Assembly: GCA_029265255.1 (NCBI GenBank)
Contig: JAJUJQ010000008.1
Span: forward strand, 30,722-94,721
DNA: 64,000 bases
From: Spirochaetota bacterium
GTDB taxonomy: Bacteria > Spirochaetota > Spirochaetia > Treponematales > Rectinemataceae
Direction of reading: 5' to 3'
Below the pieces are notes generated by a model. That model was not told the origin of the DNA. It saw only the letters and a list, made by a program, of their open reading frames with translations, and searched no databases. Made by a program: the position numbers and the translations under genes. Shown here piece by piece: positions 18,695 to 27,960 of this stretch (the first letter of the stretch is position 1; each line of letters opens with the position of its first letter).

Positions 18695-19618
18695 TCAGTC
18701 TTCGGGGAAGATGGATTGGCTTTTCCTTTTAGCGAGCATTTCCATGAGCTGGGTATTGCGCAAAAAACTTCCCGTTGACGCGTTGAAAATTTCGAGGTGG
18801 AGGTGTTCTCCTCCACCTTTCTTGCGTGCATTGATGCCGCTGTTTCCCGCAAAGCCAAGCGGTGTTCCCTTAAGAACGATTTGGCCTGGATAAACCAGCG
18901 CTCGATAAAAATGAAAGTAGAGATAATATCGCTTCTCTGTCGGAGCATAGACAATGACGCCGTTGCCAGCTTTGGGAGACAGGCCGCCCCATAGATAGTC
19001 TATCGAATCGGCAATTCTTGGAAAGCCGTGCCAATTTGATGCGGCCGCAATGACGATTCCATCGCTCAGTGAGTATATACGAGGGCCTTTCTGCACGCCG
19101 CCAGGAAGCTGGCGCACGTTCTGAAGAAAGATATCGAGTGCCCACGTATGCGCGTATTCCAGCTGATCGGGCCGTGGCAGGGAATAGAGACCGGGGTCGG
19201 TCAGCATGGGGACCTTTCTGGGCGTTTTGGGTGAAAAGAGGCGCTGCCACGCCCGGAGGGTTGGCCACGCGCTGTCCATGTATCTCTCAAGCTCTTTTCG
19301 ATTCTGTTTCATGGAATTCTGTAACGACGCGATCCGTCGATAGCGTAGGCGCGAAAAAAGTGACGTATGTTCCGCTTCGCGGTTTTCGATCGAATCACCG
19401 ATGTCGGTAGCGGTAAGCATCGCCATGATGCTATCCGTTGAGGGGAGGACTCCCGCGACAAGTGTGTGGGGATCAATACCCTCAAGCAGAGCATCGGCAG
19501 GCAGCATGTGTGCATACGATGCCGGTGGCGGGGTGGGGGGAGTACACCCCGATAGCAGATGGAGGAGCACCGAGTACAGAATTGCAAATAATTGAAACGA
19601 ATTGTCTTTATGTATCAT
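18695..19618 (-). CDS. Lipoprotein with M23-type peptidase domain
   Basis: 307 residues. A signal peptide ends in the lipobox LLSGC (Cys about residue 25), followed by a proline-rich linker, so the protein should be lipid-anchored outside the inner membrane. The C-terminal half carries an M23/LytM-like fold: DGIVIAAASNWHG, YYLYFHFYRALVYPGQ, GTPLGFAGNSG and the HLHLEIF motif. The first zinc ligand of the usual HxxxD is not obvious, so catalytic activity on peptidoglycan is uncertain; it may be an EnvC-like activator. Lies between the exonuclease and glucokinase on the same strand. Confidence 0.75.
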   Translation of the reverse strand: MIHKDNSFQLFAILYSVLLHLLSGCTPPTPPPASYAHMLPADALLEGIDPHTLVAGVLPSTDSIMAMLTATDIGDSIENREAEHTSLFSRLRYRRIASLQNSMKQNRKELERYMDSAWPTLRAWQRLFSPKTPRKVPMLTDPGLYSLPRPDQLEYAHTWALDIFLQNVRQLPGGVQKGPRIYSLSDGIVIAAASNWHGFPRIADSIDYLWGGLSPKAGNGVIVYAPTEKRYYLYFHFYRALVYPGQIVLKGTPLGFAGNSGINARKKGGGEHLHLEIFNASTGSFLRNTQLMEMLAKRKSQSIFPED

Positions 19619-19640
19619 GGATGTTCTTCAAATCCAGATG

Positions 19641-20330
19641 TCAGCTGCAATGTCCTGAAAGCAAACGAGCGGCCGCAGCGAAAAGGCGCATGCTGGTCAG
19701 GGCATCTCCGAGCGCTCGATGCTGGGCATCTGATGGAAGCTTAAGCGAATAGGAAAGCATACCAAGGTTGTAGGAGCGCATTCCTGGGAAGGCTATTTTT
19801 GCCATACCCAGACTATCGGCACATTCGGCAAGCAATAGAGGCTGTTCTGCGCGAGCCAGCTCGGTTTCTATGAAATCGATATCGAAACGAACATTATGTC
19901 CGACGGCGATGCGTTCATTGATGAATTCGATGACAGTGCGAGCCACTTCGCGGAAGGTCGGCGCGTGGGCGACTTCCGCATCGCCAATTCCATGAATCGC
20001 CTGGACCTTTGCTGGGATCGGGCATAATGGATTGATCAGGCTTGAAAAGCTTTCTTCTTCGATAATCGCGCCTTCTCTGTCGAATGAAAATCGAACAAGC
20101 GCAATTTCCACGATTCGATCACTCTGTGGATAAAGGCCGGTCGTTTCGACATCCATGGCGACGTAGCGGCGACCTTCCCACGATGCGCCACTGCAGACCA
20201 TTTCAGACCAGGAGCGTTCACACCAGACGCCTCCCTCGCGGCGATACCAGGGAGCAAAAGCTTTTTTTTGCTCCTGCGGGCCTTCGCTAAAAAGCGAGGC
20301 CCACAGGGGTGCTCCATTGTATTCACCCAT
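19641..20330 (-). CDS. DnaQ-like 3'-5' exonuclease (DEDDh)
   Basis: 229 residues with the DEDDh set: YVAMDVETTGL (Exo I), VGHNVRFDIDFI (Exo II) and HRALGDALTSM (Exo III, with the catalytic histidine). A free-standing DNA polymerase III epsilon-like proofreading or repair exonuclease; N-terminal 50 residues before the domain are not recognised. Starts ten bases after the stop of phosphoglucomutase with no clear ribosome site, implying coupled translation. Confidence 0.85.
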   Translation of the reverse strand: MGEYNGAPLWASLFSEGPQEQKKAFAPWYRREGGVWCERSWSEMVCSGASWEGRRYVAMDVETTGLYPQSDRIVEIALVRFSFDREGAIIEEESFSSLINPLCPIPAKVQAIHGIGDAEVAHAPTFREVARTVIEFINERIAVGHNVRFDIDFIETELARAEQPLLLAECADSLGMAKIAFPGMRSYNLGMLSYSLKLPSDAQHRALGDALTSMRLFAAAARLLSGHCS

Positions 20331-20337
20331 TATGCGC

Positions 20338-22086
20338 TCATGAAGAATGGGAGCTGATCACCTTGCGGATATCCGCTTCGATCAATCCAATTTTCTTTCT
20401 TGTTTCAGCGATTGCGCCATCAAGGGAATCACCTTTGCTCTTGCACAGTATGTAGTATTTGATTTTCGGTTCGGTTCCCGATGGGCGCACCGTGACCAGC
20501 GTTCCATCTTCGAGGCGCCATTGAATGACATCGCTTGCTGGGAGCTCGACCTTTTCCCGCTTGCCGTTGAGATCCCACGCGTACCCAGCCTTGATATCGC
20601 GTGTCCACACCACAGGAATGCCGCCGAATTGCCTGGGATGGGCACTGCGATAGCCATCCATGATGGATTTCATGATCTGCATGCCCTGTGGTCCCTCAAA
20701 ATAGGCCGAAATTCCCTTTTCCTCATGGTACCCATGAAGCCGGTACAGGTCTTGCAGCCTGTCGAGAAGGCTTTTGCCTTTGCTTCGCCAGTACAGCGTC
20801 ATTTCCGCTGTCAGCGCGGCTGCCGAAATACCATCCTTGTCTCGAACTTCGGGCTCAACCAAATAGCCGTAGGATTCCTCTGTTCCATAAATAAAATCAT
20901 ACCCCTGCTGCTCGAAGCGACGCATGAGATCCGCAATCCATTTGAAACCCGTAAGGCACTCAAAGCTGTCAATGCAGTAGTACTCAGCAACCGCCTTCTG
21001 GAATTCTGTCGTAACGATGCTTCGGATCGCAGCCGGCCTGGGGGGCATTTTGCCAAGCTCTTTGAGACTCAAGGCGATATAGTCGAGGTGGAGGGTGCCG
21101 AGCTGGTTCCCCGTCAACAGTGTAAAACCTCCCTTGCCGTCTGGAACCGCGATACCAAGGCGGTCCGCATCCGGGTCGGTGGCCATGACCACATCAGCGC
21201 TTATCTTCTTTCCCAGCTCGATTGCCATGGTAAGGGCAGCGGATTCTTCGGGGTTGGGGTACGAAACTGTGGGGAATTCTCCATTCGGTTCACGCTGTTC
21301 GGGGACTGTGGTGACCGTCAGGCCAAGGTCTTTCATGATGCGTTCGAAGAGCATTGCTCCTGTACCATGGAGAGGTGAGTAGACGATCTTGACCGTAGCG
21401 GCCATGCTCGAAAAAAGCTCTGGTCTGAGTATATGCGACTTCACCATTGCGACATAGCTGTCGTCGATCTCCCGGTCAATCGTAATCAGAAGACCTCGCC
21501 TGCGAGCTTCTTCTTCCGAAATCATGTTGACTGAGCGAACGAGCTGAACTTTTTGGATAATGCCTTCGTCATGCGGTGGAATGACTTGGGAGCCATCATT
21601 CCAGTAGGCTTTGTAGCCGTTATATGCCGGTGGATTGTGGCTCGCGGTTACAACGACGCCGGTGTCCGCGCCAAGTGTTCGAATCGCGTAGGAAAGTTCC
21701 GGTGTAGGCCGGAGTGAAGAAAAAAGATACGCCTTGATTCCGTTGGCAGCAAAGACGAGCGCAGTCGCCAGCGAGAATTCCCTGGATTTGCGTCTGGAAT
21801 CATAGGCAATCACAGCCGAGAGTGGCTTGGAAGGAAATTGCTCCTTAAGGTAGTCGCACAGCCCCTGTGTCGCGCGAGTGACAACCAGGGTATTCATTCG
21901 ATTGAACCCGCCGCCGATCAGGCCGCGCAGTCCTCCGGTACCGAATTCAAGATCCCGATAAAAGCGATCCTCAAGTTCCTTCCAATCTTCCTTTTCGAGA
22001 AGGGCAGAGACTTCGGCGGAAAAAAACGAATCGGTTTCATGTGCGAGATAGTCACGCGCGCGAGCGCGTATTTCTTCATGATTCAT
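20338..22086 (-). CDS. Phosphoglucomutase/phosphomannomutase
   Basis: 582 residues of the alpha-D-phosphohexomutase family. The active serine is in TASHNPPAYNGYK; metal-binding loop ATDPDADRLGIAV; sugar-binding GTEESYGY; phosphate-binding RPSGTEPKIKYY. Interconverts glucose-1-phosphate and glucose-6-phosphate; the length is typical of the PgcA type. It links glucokinase to UDP-glucose synthesis in this cluster. Start ATG at 22086, preceded on the minus strand by a GGAGATTCT stretch. Confidence 0.92.
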   Translation of the reverse strand: MNHEEIRARARDYLAHETDSFFSAEVSALLEKEDWKELEDRFYRDLEFGTGGLRGLIGGGFNRMNTLVVTRATQGLCDYLKEQFPSKPLSAVIAYDSRRKSREFSLATALVFAANGIKAYLFSSLRPTPELSYAIRTLGADTGVVVTASHNPPAYNGYKAYWNDGSQVIPPHDEGIIQKVQLVRSVNMISEEEARRRGLLITIDREIDDSYVAMVKSHILRPELFSSMAATVKIVYSPLHGTGAMLFERIMKDLGLTVTTVPEQREPNGEFPTVSYPNPEESAALTMAIELGKKISADVVMATDPDADRLGIAVPDGKGGFTLLTGNQLGTLHLDYIALSLKELGKMPPRPAAIRSIVTTEFQKAVAEYYCIDSFECLTGFKWIADLMRRFEQQGYDFIYGTEESYGYLVEPEVRDKDGISAAALTAEMTLYWRSKGKSLLDRLQDLYRLHGYHEEKGISAYFEGPQGMQIMKSIMDGYRSAHPRQFGGIPVVWTRDIKAGYAWDLNGKREKVELPASDVIQWRLEDGTLVTVRPSGTEPKIKYYILCKSKGDSLDGAIAETRKKIGLIEADIRKVISSHSS

Positions 22087-22221
22087 AGAATCTCCTCAGC
22101 ATGCGCACTTGGATGGGCCGGCGACGCCGGATGTTAGCGCATCTCAAATGCTAAGATCCCCTAAAAACTGGGGACATCTCAGAATATACCTTCGACGCGC
22201 CATAAATGGAAGCACAGCGTG

Positions 22222-22893
22222 TTATAAAGGCCGGAACAGAATGGGCAGGTCCGACGGTGCTTCCACGAGAATCGCGGCGCCTGCGGCGACAAGCTCTTCC
22301 CTGCTACGATATCCGTAGAGTACCCCTACCGGGACCATGGCTGCAGCGCGGGCAGTCTGCATATCCACACCAGAATCACCAACAAACGCAGTCTCCATAG
22401 GAGATGTTCCACTGAGAGCGCATAGATCCAACGCGGCCTTAGGATCGGGCTTTCTGGCGCGTCCTTCGGCATTTCCCCAGACAGCGGTAAAAGGAATACC
22501 TGGAAAGAGCGTGTGGGCCATATGCTGCAAGAGGTGATCGGGTTTGTTCGACAGAATCGCGACCTGTATGCCATTCGCAACAAGGGCAAAAAGGGCATTG
22601 CTCATGCCTGGATAGGGATGGGTTAGCTCAAGACAGTGACGCTCGTATTCCTCAAGCGCTTGTCGGCGAATAGCATCGATGAATGCTCGATCGAACGTCT
22701 GCCCTTTAGGAAGAACCGCGTCGATGAGCGCAGAGAACCCGTTCCCCACCATAAGGCGATACTTTTCAACCTGATGCTCGGGGAATCCATGCGATTCGAG
22801 TGTTCGATTCACGGCGCCTGCAATATCTGCGATGGTATCTGCCAATGTACCATCGAAATCGAAGATGACCAGCCGCGGATGTAGGTGCGTCAT
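22222..22893 (-). CDS. gph: HAD phosphatase, phosphoglycolate phosphatase-like
   Basis: 223 residues, HAD subfamily IA. Motif I VIFDFDGTLADT, motif II VAILSNKP, motif III lysine in GRARKPDP and motif IV AFVGDSGVDMQTA are all present with a helical cap domain between. Likely removes phosphate from 2-phosphoglycolate, though pyrophosphatase PpaX and other small HAD enzymes look the same. It follows the coiled-coil gene by eleven bases and is probably co-transcribed. Confidence 0.82.
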   Translation of the reverse strand: MTHLHPRLVIFDFDGTLADTIADIAGAVNRTLESHGFPEHQVEKYRLMVGNGFSALIDAVLPKGQTFDRAFIDAIRRQALEEYERHCLELTHPYPGMSNALFALVANGIQVAILSNKPDHLLQHMAHTLFPGIPFTAVWGNAEGRARKPDPKAALDLCALSGTSPMETAFVGDSGVDMQTARAAAMVPVGVLYGYRSREELVAAGAAILVEAPSDLPILFRPL

Positions 22894-22904
22894 GGAAAGC
22901 TCGC

Positions 22905-23252
22905 TTACTGGTTTGGATTGTTCAGGTCGCTTTCCTTGCCGCCTTTGATGCGGTACTGCGCTTCCTTTTCGTCGATTTGCGCATCGAGTTGGCGCAATTC
23001 TCTCAGCAGCGGCTCGATTTCAGGCGTCGTCGAGCCAATCATCGGTTCGTTTTTTTCAACAAGCAGATCATACACCTCTGCCCCGAGTTTGCCAGTCAGC
23101 GATTGCGCGCGAGCTCGGAGCTGGAGAATCTCGATTTTCAGCCTGCCCATCTCGCCCCATACCTGTGTCTGATTTGCTGCTTTCTCGAGAAATTCTCTCG
23201 ACGCATCAACACTGGTTTCCAGAAATTTTCTCAGTTTGTCGGAAAATGGCAT
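22905..23252 (-). CDS. Small coiled-coil protein of unknown function
   Basis: 115 residues, rich in Glu, Lys, Leu and Arg. Heptad-like helices span roughly 25-60 (ILQLRARAQSLTGKLGAEVY) and 78-105 (LLRELRQLDAQIDEKEAQY). No signal peptide, membrane segment or known motif. The start ATG at 23252 has GGAGGAGG seven bases upstream, which decides it over longer readings. Not recognised as a named family; could be a scaffold or a phage-shock-like factor, but nothing shows this. Confidence 0.7.
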   Translation of the reverse strand: MPFSDKLRKFLETSVDASREFLEKAANQTQVWGEMGRLKIEILQLRARAQSLTGKLGAEVYDLLVEKNEPMIGSTTPEIEPLLRELRQLDAQIDEKEAQYRIKGGKESDLNNPNQ

Positions 23253-23370
23253 GCTGCCTCCTCCTGATATGGATTTTTGCTCATAAACACCATATCTCAA
23301 TAATATTATCCTTAATTGAACAATACTCAAACAATGTCCAACAGGCAACTGAATCAAGTGGAAACAGGCT

Positions 23371-23398
23371 TTGAACCTAACACAAGTTATAGTATATT
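23371..23398 (+). promoter_or_regulatory. Promoter for slipin-nrdR
   Basis: TTGAAC at 23371-23376, 16-base spacer, TATATT at 23393-23398; a short leader with AAAGGAGG leads into the slipin ATG at 23421. Confidence 0.5.
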
Positions 23399-23420
23399 TG
23401 TCTTAAAAAAGGAGGGAATC

Positions 23421-24338
23421 ATGGCGCTTCTCTATGTTATTGCCGCCCTGTTCGCCATATGGTGGCTTATATTCATCTTCGTTGCGATTGCGAGACAGCA
23501 AAAGCCGGTTACCATCTTTCTGGTAGTGCTTCTGATCGCATGGGCCATTCCTGAAGTCATTCTTCTGCAGCGATCACCCGAAATTGCTCCTGTGCTATTC
23601 ACGATTCCTTTTATCCTACTCATTCAGATGATGCGTGTTGTGTCAGAATATCAGCGTGGTGTGCTTTTTCGTCTCGGCAGAATGCAGAAGGTTGTCGGAC
23701 CAGGCTTCAATCTCATACTCCCATTCGGGCTGGATATTCTGCGGAAAGTGGACATGCGCACATTCACTATCGACGTATCCAAGCAGGAAGTGATCACTCG
23801 TGACAACGTGCCGGTGATTGTCGATGCGGTCGTATATTTTAATGTGTTCGACCCAGTTGCAGCCGTGATAAAGGTCGCGGACTACACTAAGAGCACAAGC
23901 CTTCTGGCTCAGACGATTCTCCGGTCAGTCCTTGGACAGCACGAACTCGACGACATGTTGTCCAAGCGTGCCGAGCTGGGACAGGTATTGCAGAAGCTGC
24001 TGGATGAAGCGACCGATCCGTGGGGCATCAAAGTTTCAGCGGTCGAAATAAAGGCGGTCGAACTGGCCGAAACGATGAAGCGAGCCATGGCTCGTCAGGC
24101 GGAAGCAGAACGGGAACGTCGGGCAAAGATCATCGCCGCGGAAGGGGAACTGCAGGCTTCAGAAAAACTCGCCCAGGCCGCGGAGGTGCTCGCTCGTTCA
24201 CCTGCGAGTATGCAGCTGCGATATCTACAGACTCTATCTGAAATTGCTGTAGAGAAGAATTCGACAATCATTTTCCCACTACCCATGGACCTCCTGCGAG
24301 CGCTGGAAAAATTATCTGGCGGAAAGGATTCTCCATGA
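23421..24338 (+). CDS. Slipin/stomatin-like SPFH-domain membrane protein
   Basis: 305 residues. Two or three hydrophobic segments at the N-terminus (about 1-20, 28-46, 55-72) anchor it; the SPFH domain follows with EYQRGVLFRLGRMQKVVGPG, ITRDNVPVIVDAVVYF, and a C-terminal coiled region rich in Ala/Glu (RQAEAERERRAKIIAAEGE). Such proteins oligomerise in membrane microdomains, often with an NfeD partner, which is absent here. The ATG at 23421 has an ideal GGAGGG site. It overlaps nrdR by ATGA. Confidence 0.9.
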   Translation: MALLYVIAALFAIWWLIFIFVAIARQQKPVTIFLVVLLIAWAIPEVILLQRSPEIAPVLFTIPFILLIQMMRVVSEYQRGVLFRLGRMQKVVGPGFNLILPFGLDILRKVDMRTFTIDVSKQEVITRDNVPVIVDAVVYFNVFDPVAAVIKVADYTKSTSLLAQTILRSVLGQHELDDMLSKRAELGQVLQKLLDEATDPWGIKVSAVEIKAVELAETMKRAMARQAEAERERRAKIIAAEGELQASEKLAQAAEVLARSPASMQLRYLQTLSEIAVEKNSTIIFPLPMDLLRALEKLSGGKDSP

Positions 24339-24802
24339 GGTGTCCGCACTGCGGAAGTCTTGATGATAAGGTAATCGACTCGAGAAGCCTGGCAAATGGC
24401 GAAGCGATTCGGCGAAGGCGGGAGTGTCTATCCTGCGGGCTTCGATTTACTAGTTATGAGCGTATTGAAGAAAAACCACTTATGGTGATCAAGCGTGATG
24501 GGCGGCGCGAACCTTTCGAGCGGCAGAAGATCGAACGTGGCCTCGTCCGGGCGCTGGAGAAGCGACCTGTCTCGCAGATGTCCATCGAAAACCTTATCAA
24601 CGAAATAGAGGATGAAGCGGCGGAATTGGCAAAGGCGTCGAATGAAATCCGCAGCGAAGAGATAGGAAACATGGTTCTCAGGCGGCTTCACGCGCTTGAT
24701 AAAGTGGCCTACATCCGCTTCGCTTCGGTGTATCGGAAATACGATACGCTCGATGAATTCATCCGGGAAATAGAAAGGCTAGAACAGGGAAAAAGCGAAT
24801 AA
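24335..24802 (+). CDS. nrdR: Transcriptional repressor NrdR
   Basis: 155 residues. Zinc ribbon MRCPHCGSLDDKVIDSR with the second pair RRECLSCGLRFTSYER, then an ATP-cone domain beginning VIKRDGRREPFERQKI. NrdR senses ATP/dATP and represses ribonucleotide reductase genes by binding NrdR boxes. Start overlaps the slipin stop (ATGA). No nrd gene is in the window. Confidence 0.96.
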   Translation: MRCPHCGSLDDKVIDSRSLANGEAIRRRRECLSCGLRFTSYERIEEKPLMVIKRDGRREPFERQKIERGLVRALEKRPVSQMSIENLINEIEDEAAELAKASNEIRSEEIGNMVLRRLHALDKVAYIRFASVYRKYDTLDEFIREIERLEQGKSE

Positions 24803-24834
24803 AAAGCGCCGGCCTTTGCAAAAGCCGGCGCTTT
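24803..24834. terminator. Bidirectional terminator between nrdR and the EF-G gene
   Basis: Perfect 11-bp stem, AAAGCGCCGGC (24803-24813) with GCCGGCGCTTT (24824-24834), ten-base loop. On the minus strand a T-rich tail follows, ending the EF-G transcript; on the plus strand the tail is shorter. Confidence 0.85.
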
Positions 24835-24856
24835 CCCATATTTGTCATGGAAGAAG

Positions 24857-26953
24857 TTATTCTTCTTCTGCTTCCTGGGTTCTGAATGCCTGGGCAGCTT
24901 TGATAACGTCGTCGGCGATCTTGCCGGAAATCGGCGCATAATGAGAGAACTCGATTTCGAATGAGCCGGTTCCCGAGGTCATTGAACGCAGATCGATAGC
25001 GTAGCGGAGCAGTTCCGCCTGCGGAACCTGTGCATCGATCTGGACGATACCTCCGCCGATGGGGTTCTGTCCGGAAATCTTGCCACGGCGCCCCGAGAGG
25101 TCCGACATGACATCACCTAGATATTTCTCCTCGACAAATACCGAGAGGTTCATAATCGGCTCGAGCAGGACGGGGTTCGCCTGTTTCATCGCTTCGCGGA
25201 ACGCACCACGCGCCGCGATCTTGAATGCCATTTCCGAAGAGTCAACAGGGTGCTCCTTGCCATCGATGATAGCGGTCTTTACATCCACGACCGGATACCC
25301 GGCAAGCACGCCTCCCTCCATGGCCTGGTGGATGCCTTTTTCAATGCCAGGCATGAAGCCTTTGGAAACCGCGCCACCGAATACCCGGTTTTCGAATTCA
25401 TATCCCTTCCCGCGCTCGAGCGGCTCGATCTCGAATACAACTCGTCCATACTGCCCGTGACCGCCGGTCTGTTTCTTGTGGGTATATTCTGCGGTGGCCT
25501 TCTTGGTGATGGTTTCTCGATAGGCAACGCGAGGCACCCTCGTTTCCGCGGCGATTTTTGACTGGGCCTTGATTTTATCGAGAATCATCGTGATCTGCTG
25601 CTCGCCCATGCCTGCGATGACAGTTTCCTTGGTTTCCGGGTTGTAGTTGACTCTGAAGGTGAGATCTTCCTCGGCAGCCTTGTAGAGAAGCTCAGAAAGC
25701 TTGTCTTCCTCTTTTTTGTTGACAGCGGAGATGGCAAGCATGTGGACAGGGGAGGGGAGCTTGAGGGGAAGGTAGGAAATCGGCCTGTCGAACTGTGAAA
25801 TCGTATCATTTGTCTTGAGCGTCGAAAGCTTAGCGATAATTCCGATATCGCCTGCAGGGAGGGAGGGCACTTCTTCGAGCTTCTTGCCCTGCATGGTAAA
25901 GAGCTTACCCAGCCGTTCTTTTTTTGACTCACGGCTGATCACGATATCCATATCCGGATTAACCGCGCCGGTGATTACCTTGATATAGCAGAGACGTCCG
26001 GAGAATTGATCGATTTGGGTTTTGAAAATGAAACCAGAGGCAGGCTTTGAAGGGTCTACCGGCAGAGCAATTTCGGTCCCCTCTGCGTCAGTCGCAGGTT
26101 CCGGAGCGCGCTGGAGCGGAGAAGGAGCGCTGTTGCGGACGAAATCAATGAATGCTGTGGTGCCGCTATTGGCCAGGCCTGAGCCCGCAAAGGCGGGAAC
26201 GATCTTGCCTTCCGCGAGGGCCTTCTTGAGTCCAGCAAGCGTCTCTTCCTGTGAAAGCTCGCCTTCCATCAGGTATTTTTCCATAAGCTCGTCGGTGCCC
26301 TCGGCGGCTGCCTCGAAGAGCTGCGCGCGGGCAGTTTCGACCGCGTCCGCGAAATCCGCCGGAACTTCTGCAACCTGCTCTTTCTGGTCGTGCGAAGCTG
26401 GCCGCAAATAGGCTTTTCGATTCAGGACATCAATCACACCCCTGAATGAGAGCCCTTCCCCTATTGGAATCGTGAGAGGTACCGGAGTAACCTTGAATTT
26501 TTCCTTCACATCAAAAAGCGTATTTGAGAAGCTGGAACGATCCTCATCAAGCCTGGTAATGAAGATCATGCGGGGCTTGTTGTGTTTTTCGAGAATCCGC
26601 CAGAGCTTGACCGTCTCGATCTGAACTCCCGATTTTCCATCGATAACAAGCAGCGCGGTTTCAGTACTCCTAATGGCAAGAATCGCCTCTCCAACAAAAT
26701 CACCGGCTCCCGGTGCATCGATAAAATTGATCTTGCAATCGGGAGAATCGACATGAGTAAGGCTCGAGCGAACTGATATCCTGCGCGCAATCTCGTCTTC
26801 GCCGTAATCGCTGACGGTTTTGCCCGATTCGACCGTTTCCGGTTTCGATATCATTCCGCCCTGAAAGAGGATATGTTCGAGAAGTGTCGTTTTTCCCGTG
26901 CCTCCGTGTCCGATGATGGCGACGTTGCGAATCTGTTCTGTAGTAAAGGACAT
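24857..26953 (-). CDS. Elongation factor G-like GTPase (second EF-G class)
   Basis: 698 residues with the five-domain EF-G layout. The GTPase loop reads GHGGTGKTT (about 15-23) instead of GHIDAGKTT, G3 is DAPGAGDF in place of DTPGH, and the G4 region is TRLDED instead of NKMD, all traits of the atypical EF-G-like paralogues found beside canonical FusA in spirochaetes and others. Domain IV contains GGHGQYGRVVFEIEP. Its exact role (translocation, recycling or another ribosomal step) is not fixed by sequence. Start ATG with AGGAG upstream; ends at a strong terminator. Confidence 0.88.
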   Translation of the reverse strand: MSFTTEQIRNVAIIGHGGTGKTTLLEHILFQGGMISKPETVESGKTVSDYGEDEIARRISVRSSLTHVDSPDCKINFIDAPGAGDFVGEAILAIRSTETALLVIDGKSGVQIETVKLWRILEKHNKPRMIFITRLDEDRSSFSNTLFDVKEKFKVTPVPLTIPIGEGLSFRGVIDVLNRKAYLRPASHDQKEQVAEVPADFADAVETARAQLFEAAAEGTDELMEKYLMEGELSQEETLAGLKKALAEGKIVPAFAGSGLANSGTTAFIDFVRNSAPSPLQRAPEPATDAEGTEIALPVDPSKPASGFIFKTQIDQFSGRLCYIKVITGAVNPDMDIVISRESKKERLGKLFTMQGKKLEEVPSLPAGDIGIIAKLSTLKTNDTISQFDRPISYLPLKLPSPVHMLAISAVNKKEEDKLSELLYKAAEEDLTFRVNYNPETKETVIAGMGEQQITMILDKIKAQSKIAAETRVPRVAYRETITKKATAEYTHKKQTGGHGQYGRVVFEIEPLERGKGYEFENRVFGGAVSKGFMPGIEKGIHQAMEGGVLAGYPVVDVKTAIIDGKEHPVDSSEMAFKIAARGAFREAMKQANPVLLEPIMNLSVFVEEKYLGDVMSDLSGRRGKISGQNPIGGGIVQIDAQVPQAELLRYAIDLRSMTSGTGSFEIEFSHYAPISGKIADDVIKAAQAFRTQEAEEE

Positions 26954-27160
26954 AATTACTCCTCACAGGGTGGGATGGGTTTCATTCCCTTAAATATAAG
27001 GAAGCCGGAGTATTATAAATCAAAATCAGCAGGTGTCAACAGCAGGTTTGTCAATGAAACAGGTTCAGTACCGCCTTGGGGCTTTGACACGCATAGCACT
27101 ACATGGATGTTTCTCCTGAGTATCGAACAAATTGAATTGTTTCAAAGAGCTTGCCATTGA

Positions 27161-27958
27161 TCATGGTTTCTGACCGCTCTTGAGAAGCATAAAGGCAAGA
27201 CAGTCGAAGAGCATTCTGCCCCCCTGATAGGCAATCGAGCTTCTGCGAACAATTCTCCATGCGCTATTCTGGTAGCTGCCTTCCGTATCGAGACGGTCGG
27301 TAAGCCCTGCGGTGCTCTCAACAAAATTAAGAAGTTCCGGATTCTGTGTAAGGGCAAGTGGCTTCATGCCTGGCCCGACGATAATAGAGAGAGGTTCAAT
27401 GATAAGATTGGAAAGATCCGCAATGGCCTGGGGGGCCAACGCAGTTTTCGTCTGAAGGCGAATCATGCGCGCGCGGGCATCAGGGCCGACGGTCTCCTTG
27501 CTGGCCGAAATAAGATCGAGCAGATAATTCCTGGCGTCATTCAGATCTTTTATAACAGCGAGATTACCAATCCCAGATGACGACTTGAGCACCTTGGCCA
27601 TGATCGAGATTTCTCGAAGGTAATGATTTCGCTGATTCGACGGAACAAGGTACATGATGATAATCGATATCGGCTGGCCATCCGGAGCCCCATAATCGAT
27701 ACCTGTCGGGCTCCAGCCTATGACGCACATCAAGTCTTCTTCAAAATCCACGCGCGCATGTGGTACAGCCCAGCCCTTGCCCAGCGCTGTATTCATCGAA
27801 TGTTCTCTCGCCATAACATTTCCAACAATATCCGTTCCTGTCGGAATCTGCGGAAAAGCCTCGATGATGTGGGCAAGAAACTGAAGCGCATGGTTCTTGT
27901 CATTTTCGGGCAGTTCGAAGAGGCGTCCTTCTTGCAGTGCATCAAGAATCGAATCCAT
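27161..27958 (-). CDS. EIIA (PTS type-2, PtsN-like) domain protein with C-terminal extension
   Basis: 265 residues. The first ~150 form an EIIA-Fru/Ntr-type domain with the phosphorylatable histidine in GKGWAVPHARVDF and IIIMYLVPSNQRNHYLREIS; the last ~110 residues are not recognised. No permease or EIIB is encoded beside it, so a regulatory role is more likely than sugar transport. It lies immediately downstream of mgtA: an ATG at 27964 overlaps the mgtA stop, but the GAAGGAG site is better placed for ATG 27958, which I chose. Operon position suggests it modulates or reports on Mg2+ uptake (inference). Confidence 0.78.
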   Translation of the reverse strand: MDSILDALQEGRLFELPENDKNHALQFLAHIIEAFPQIPTGTDIVGNVMAREHSMNTALGKGWAVPHARVDFEEDLMCVIGWSPTGIDYGAPDGQPISIIIMYLVPSNQRNHYLREISIMAKVLKSSSGIGNLAVIKDLNDARNYLLDLISASKETVGPDARARMIRLQTKTALAPQAIADLSNLIIEPLSIIVGPGMKPLALTQNPELLNFVESTAGLTDRLDTEGSYQNSAWRIVRRSSIAYQGGRMLFDCLAFMLLKSGQKP

Positions 27959-27960
27959 AG

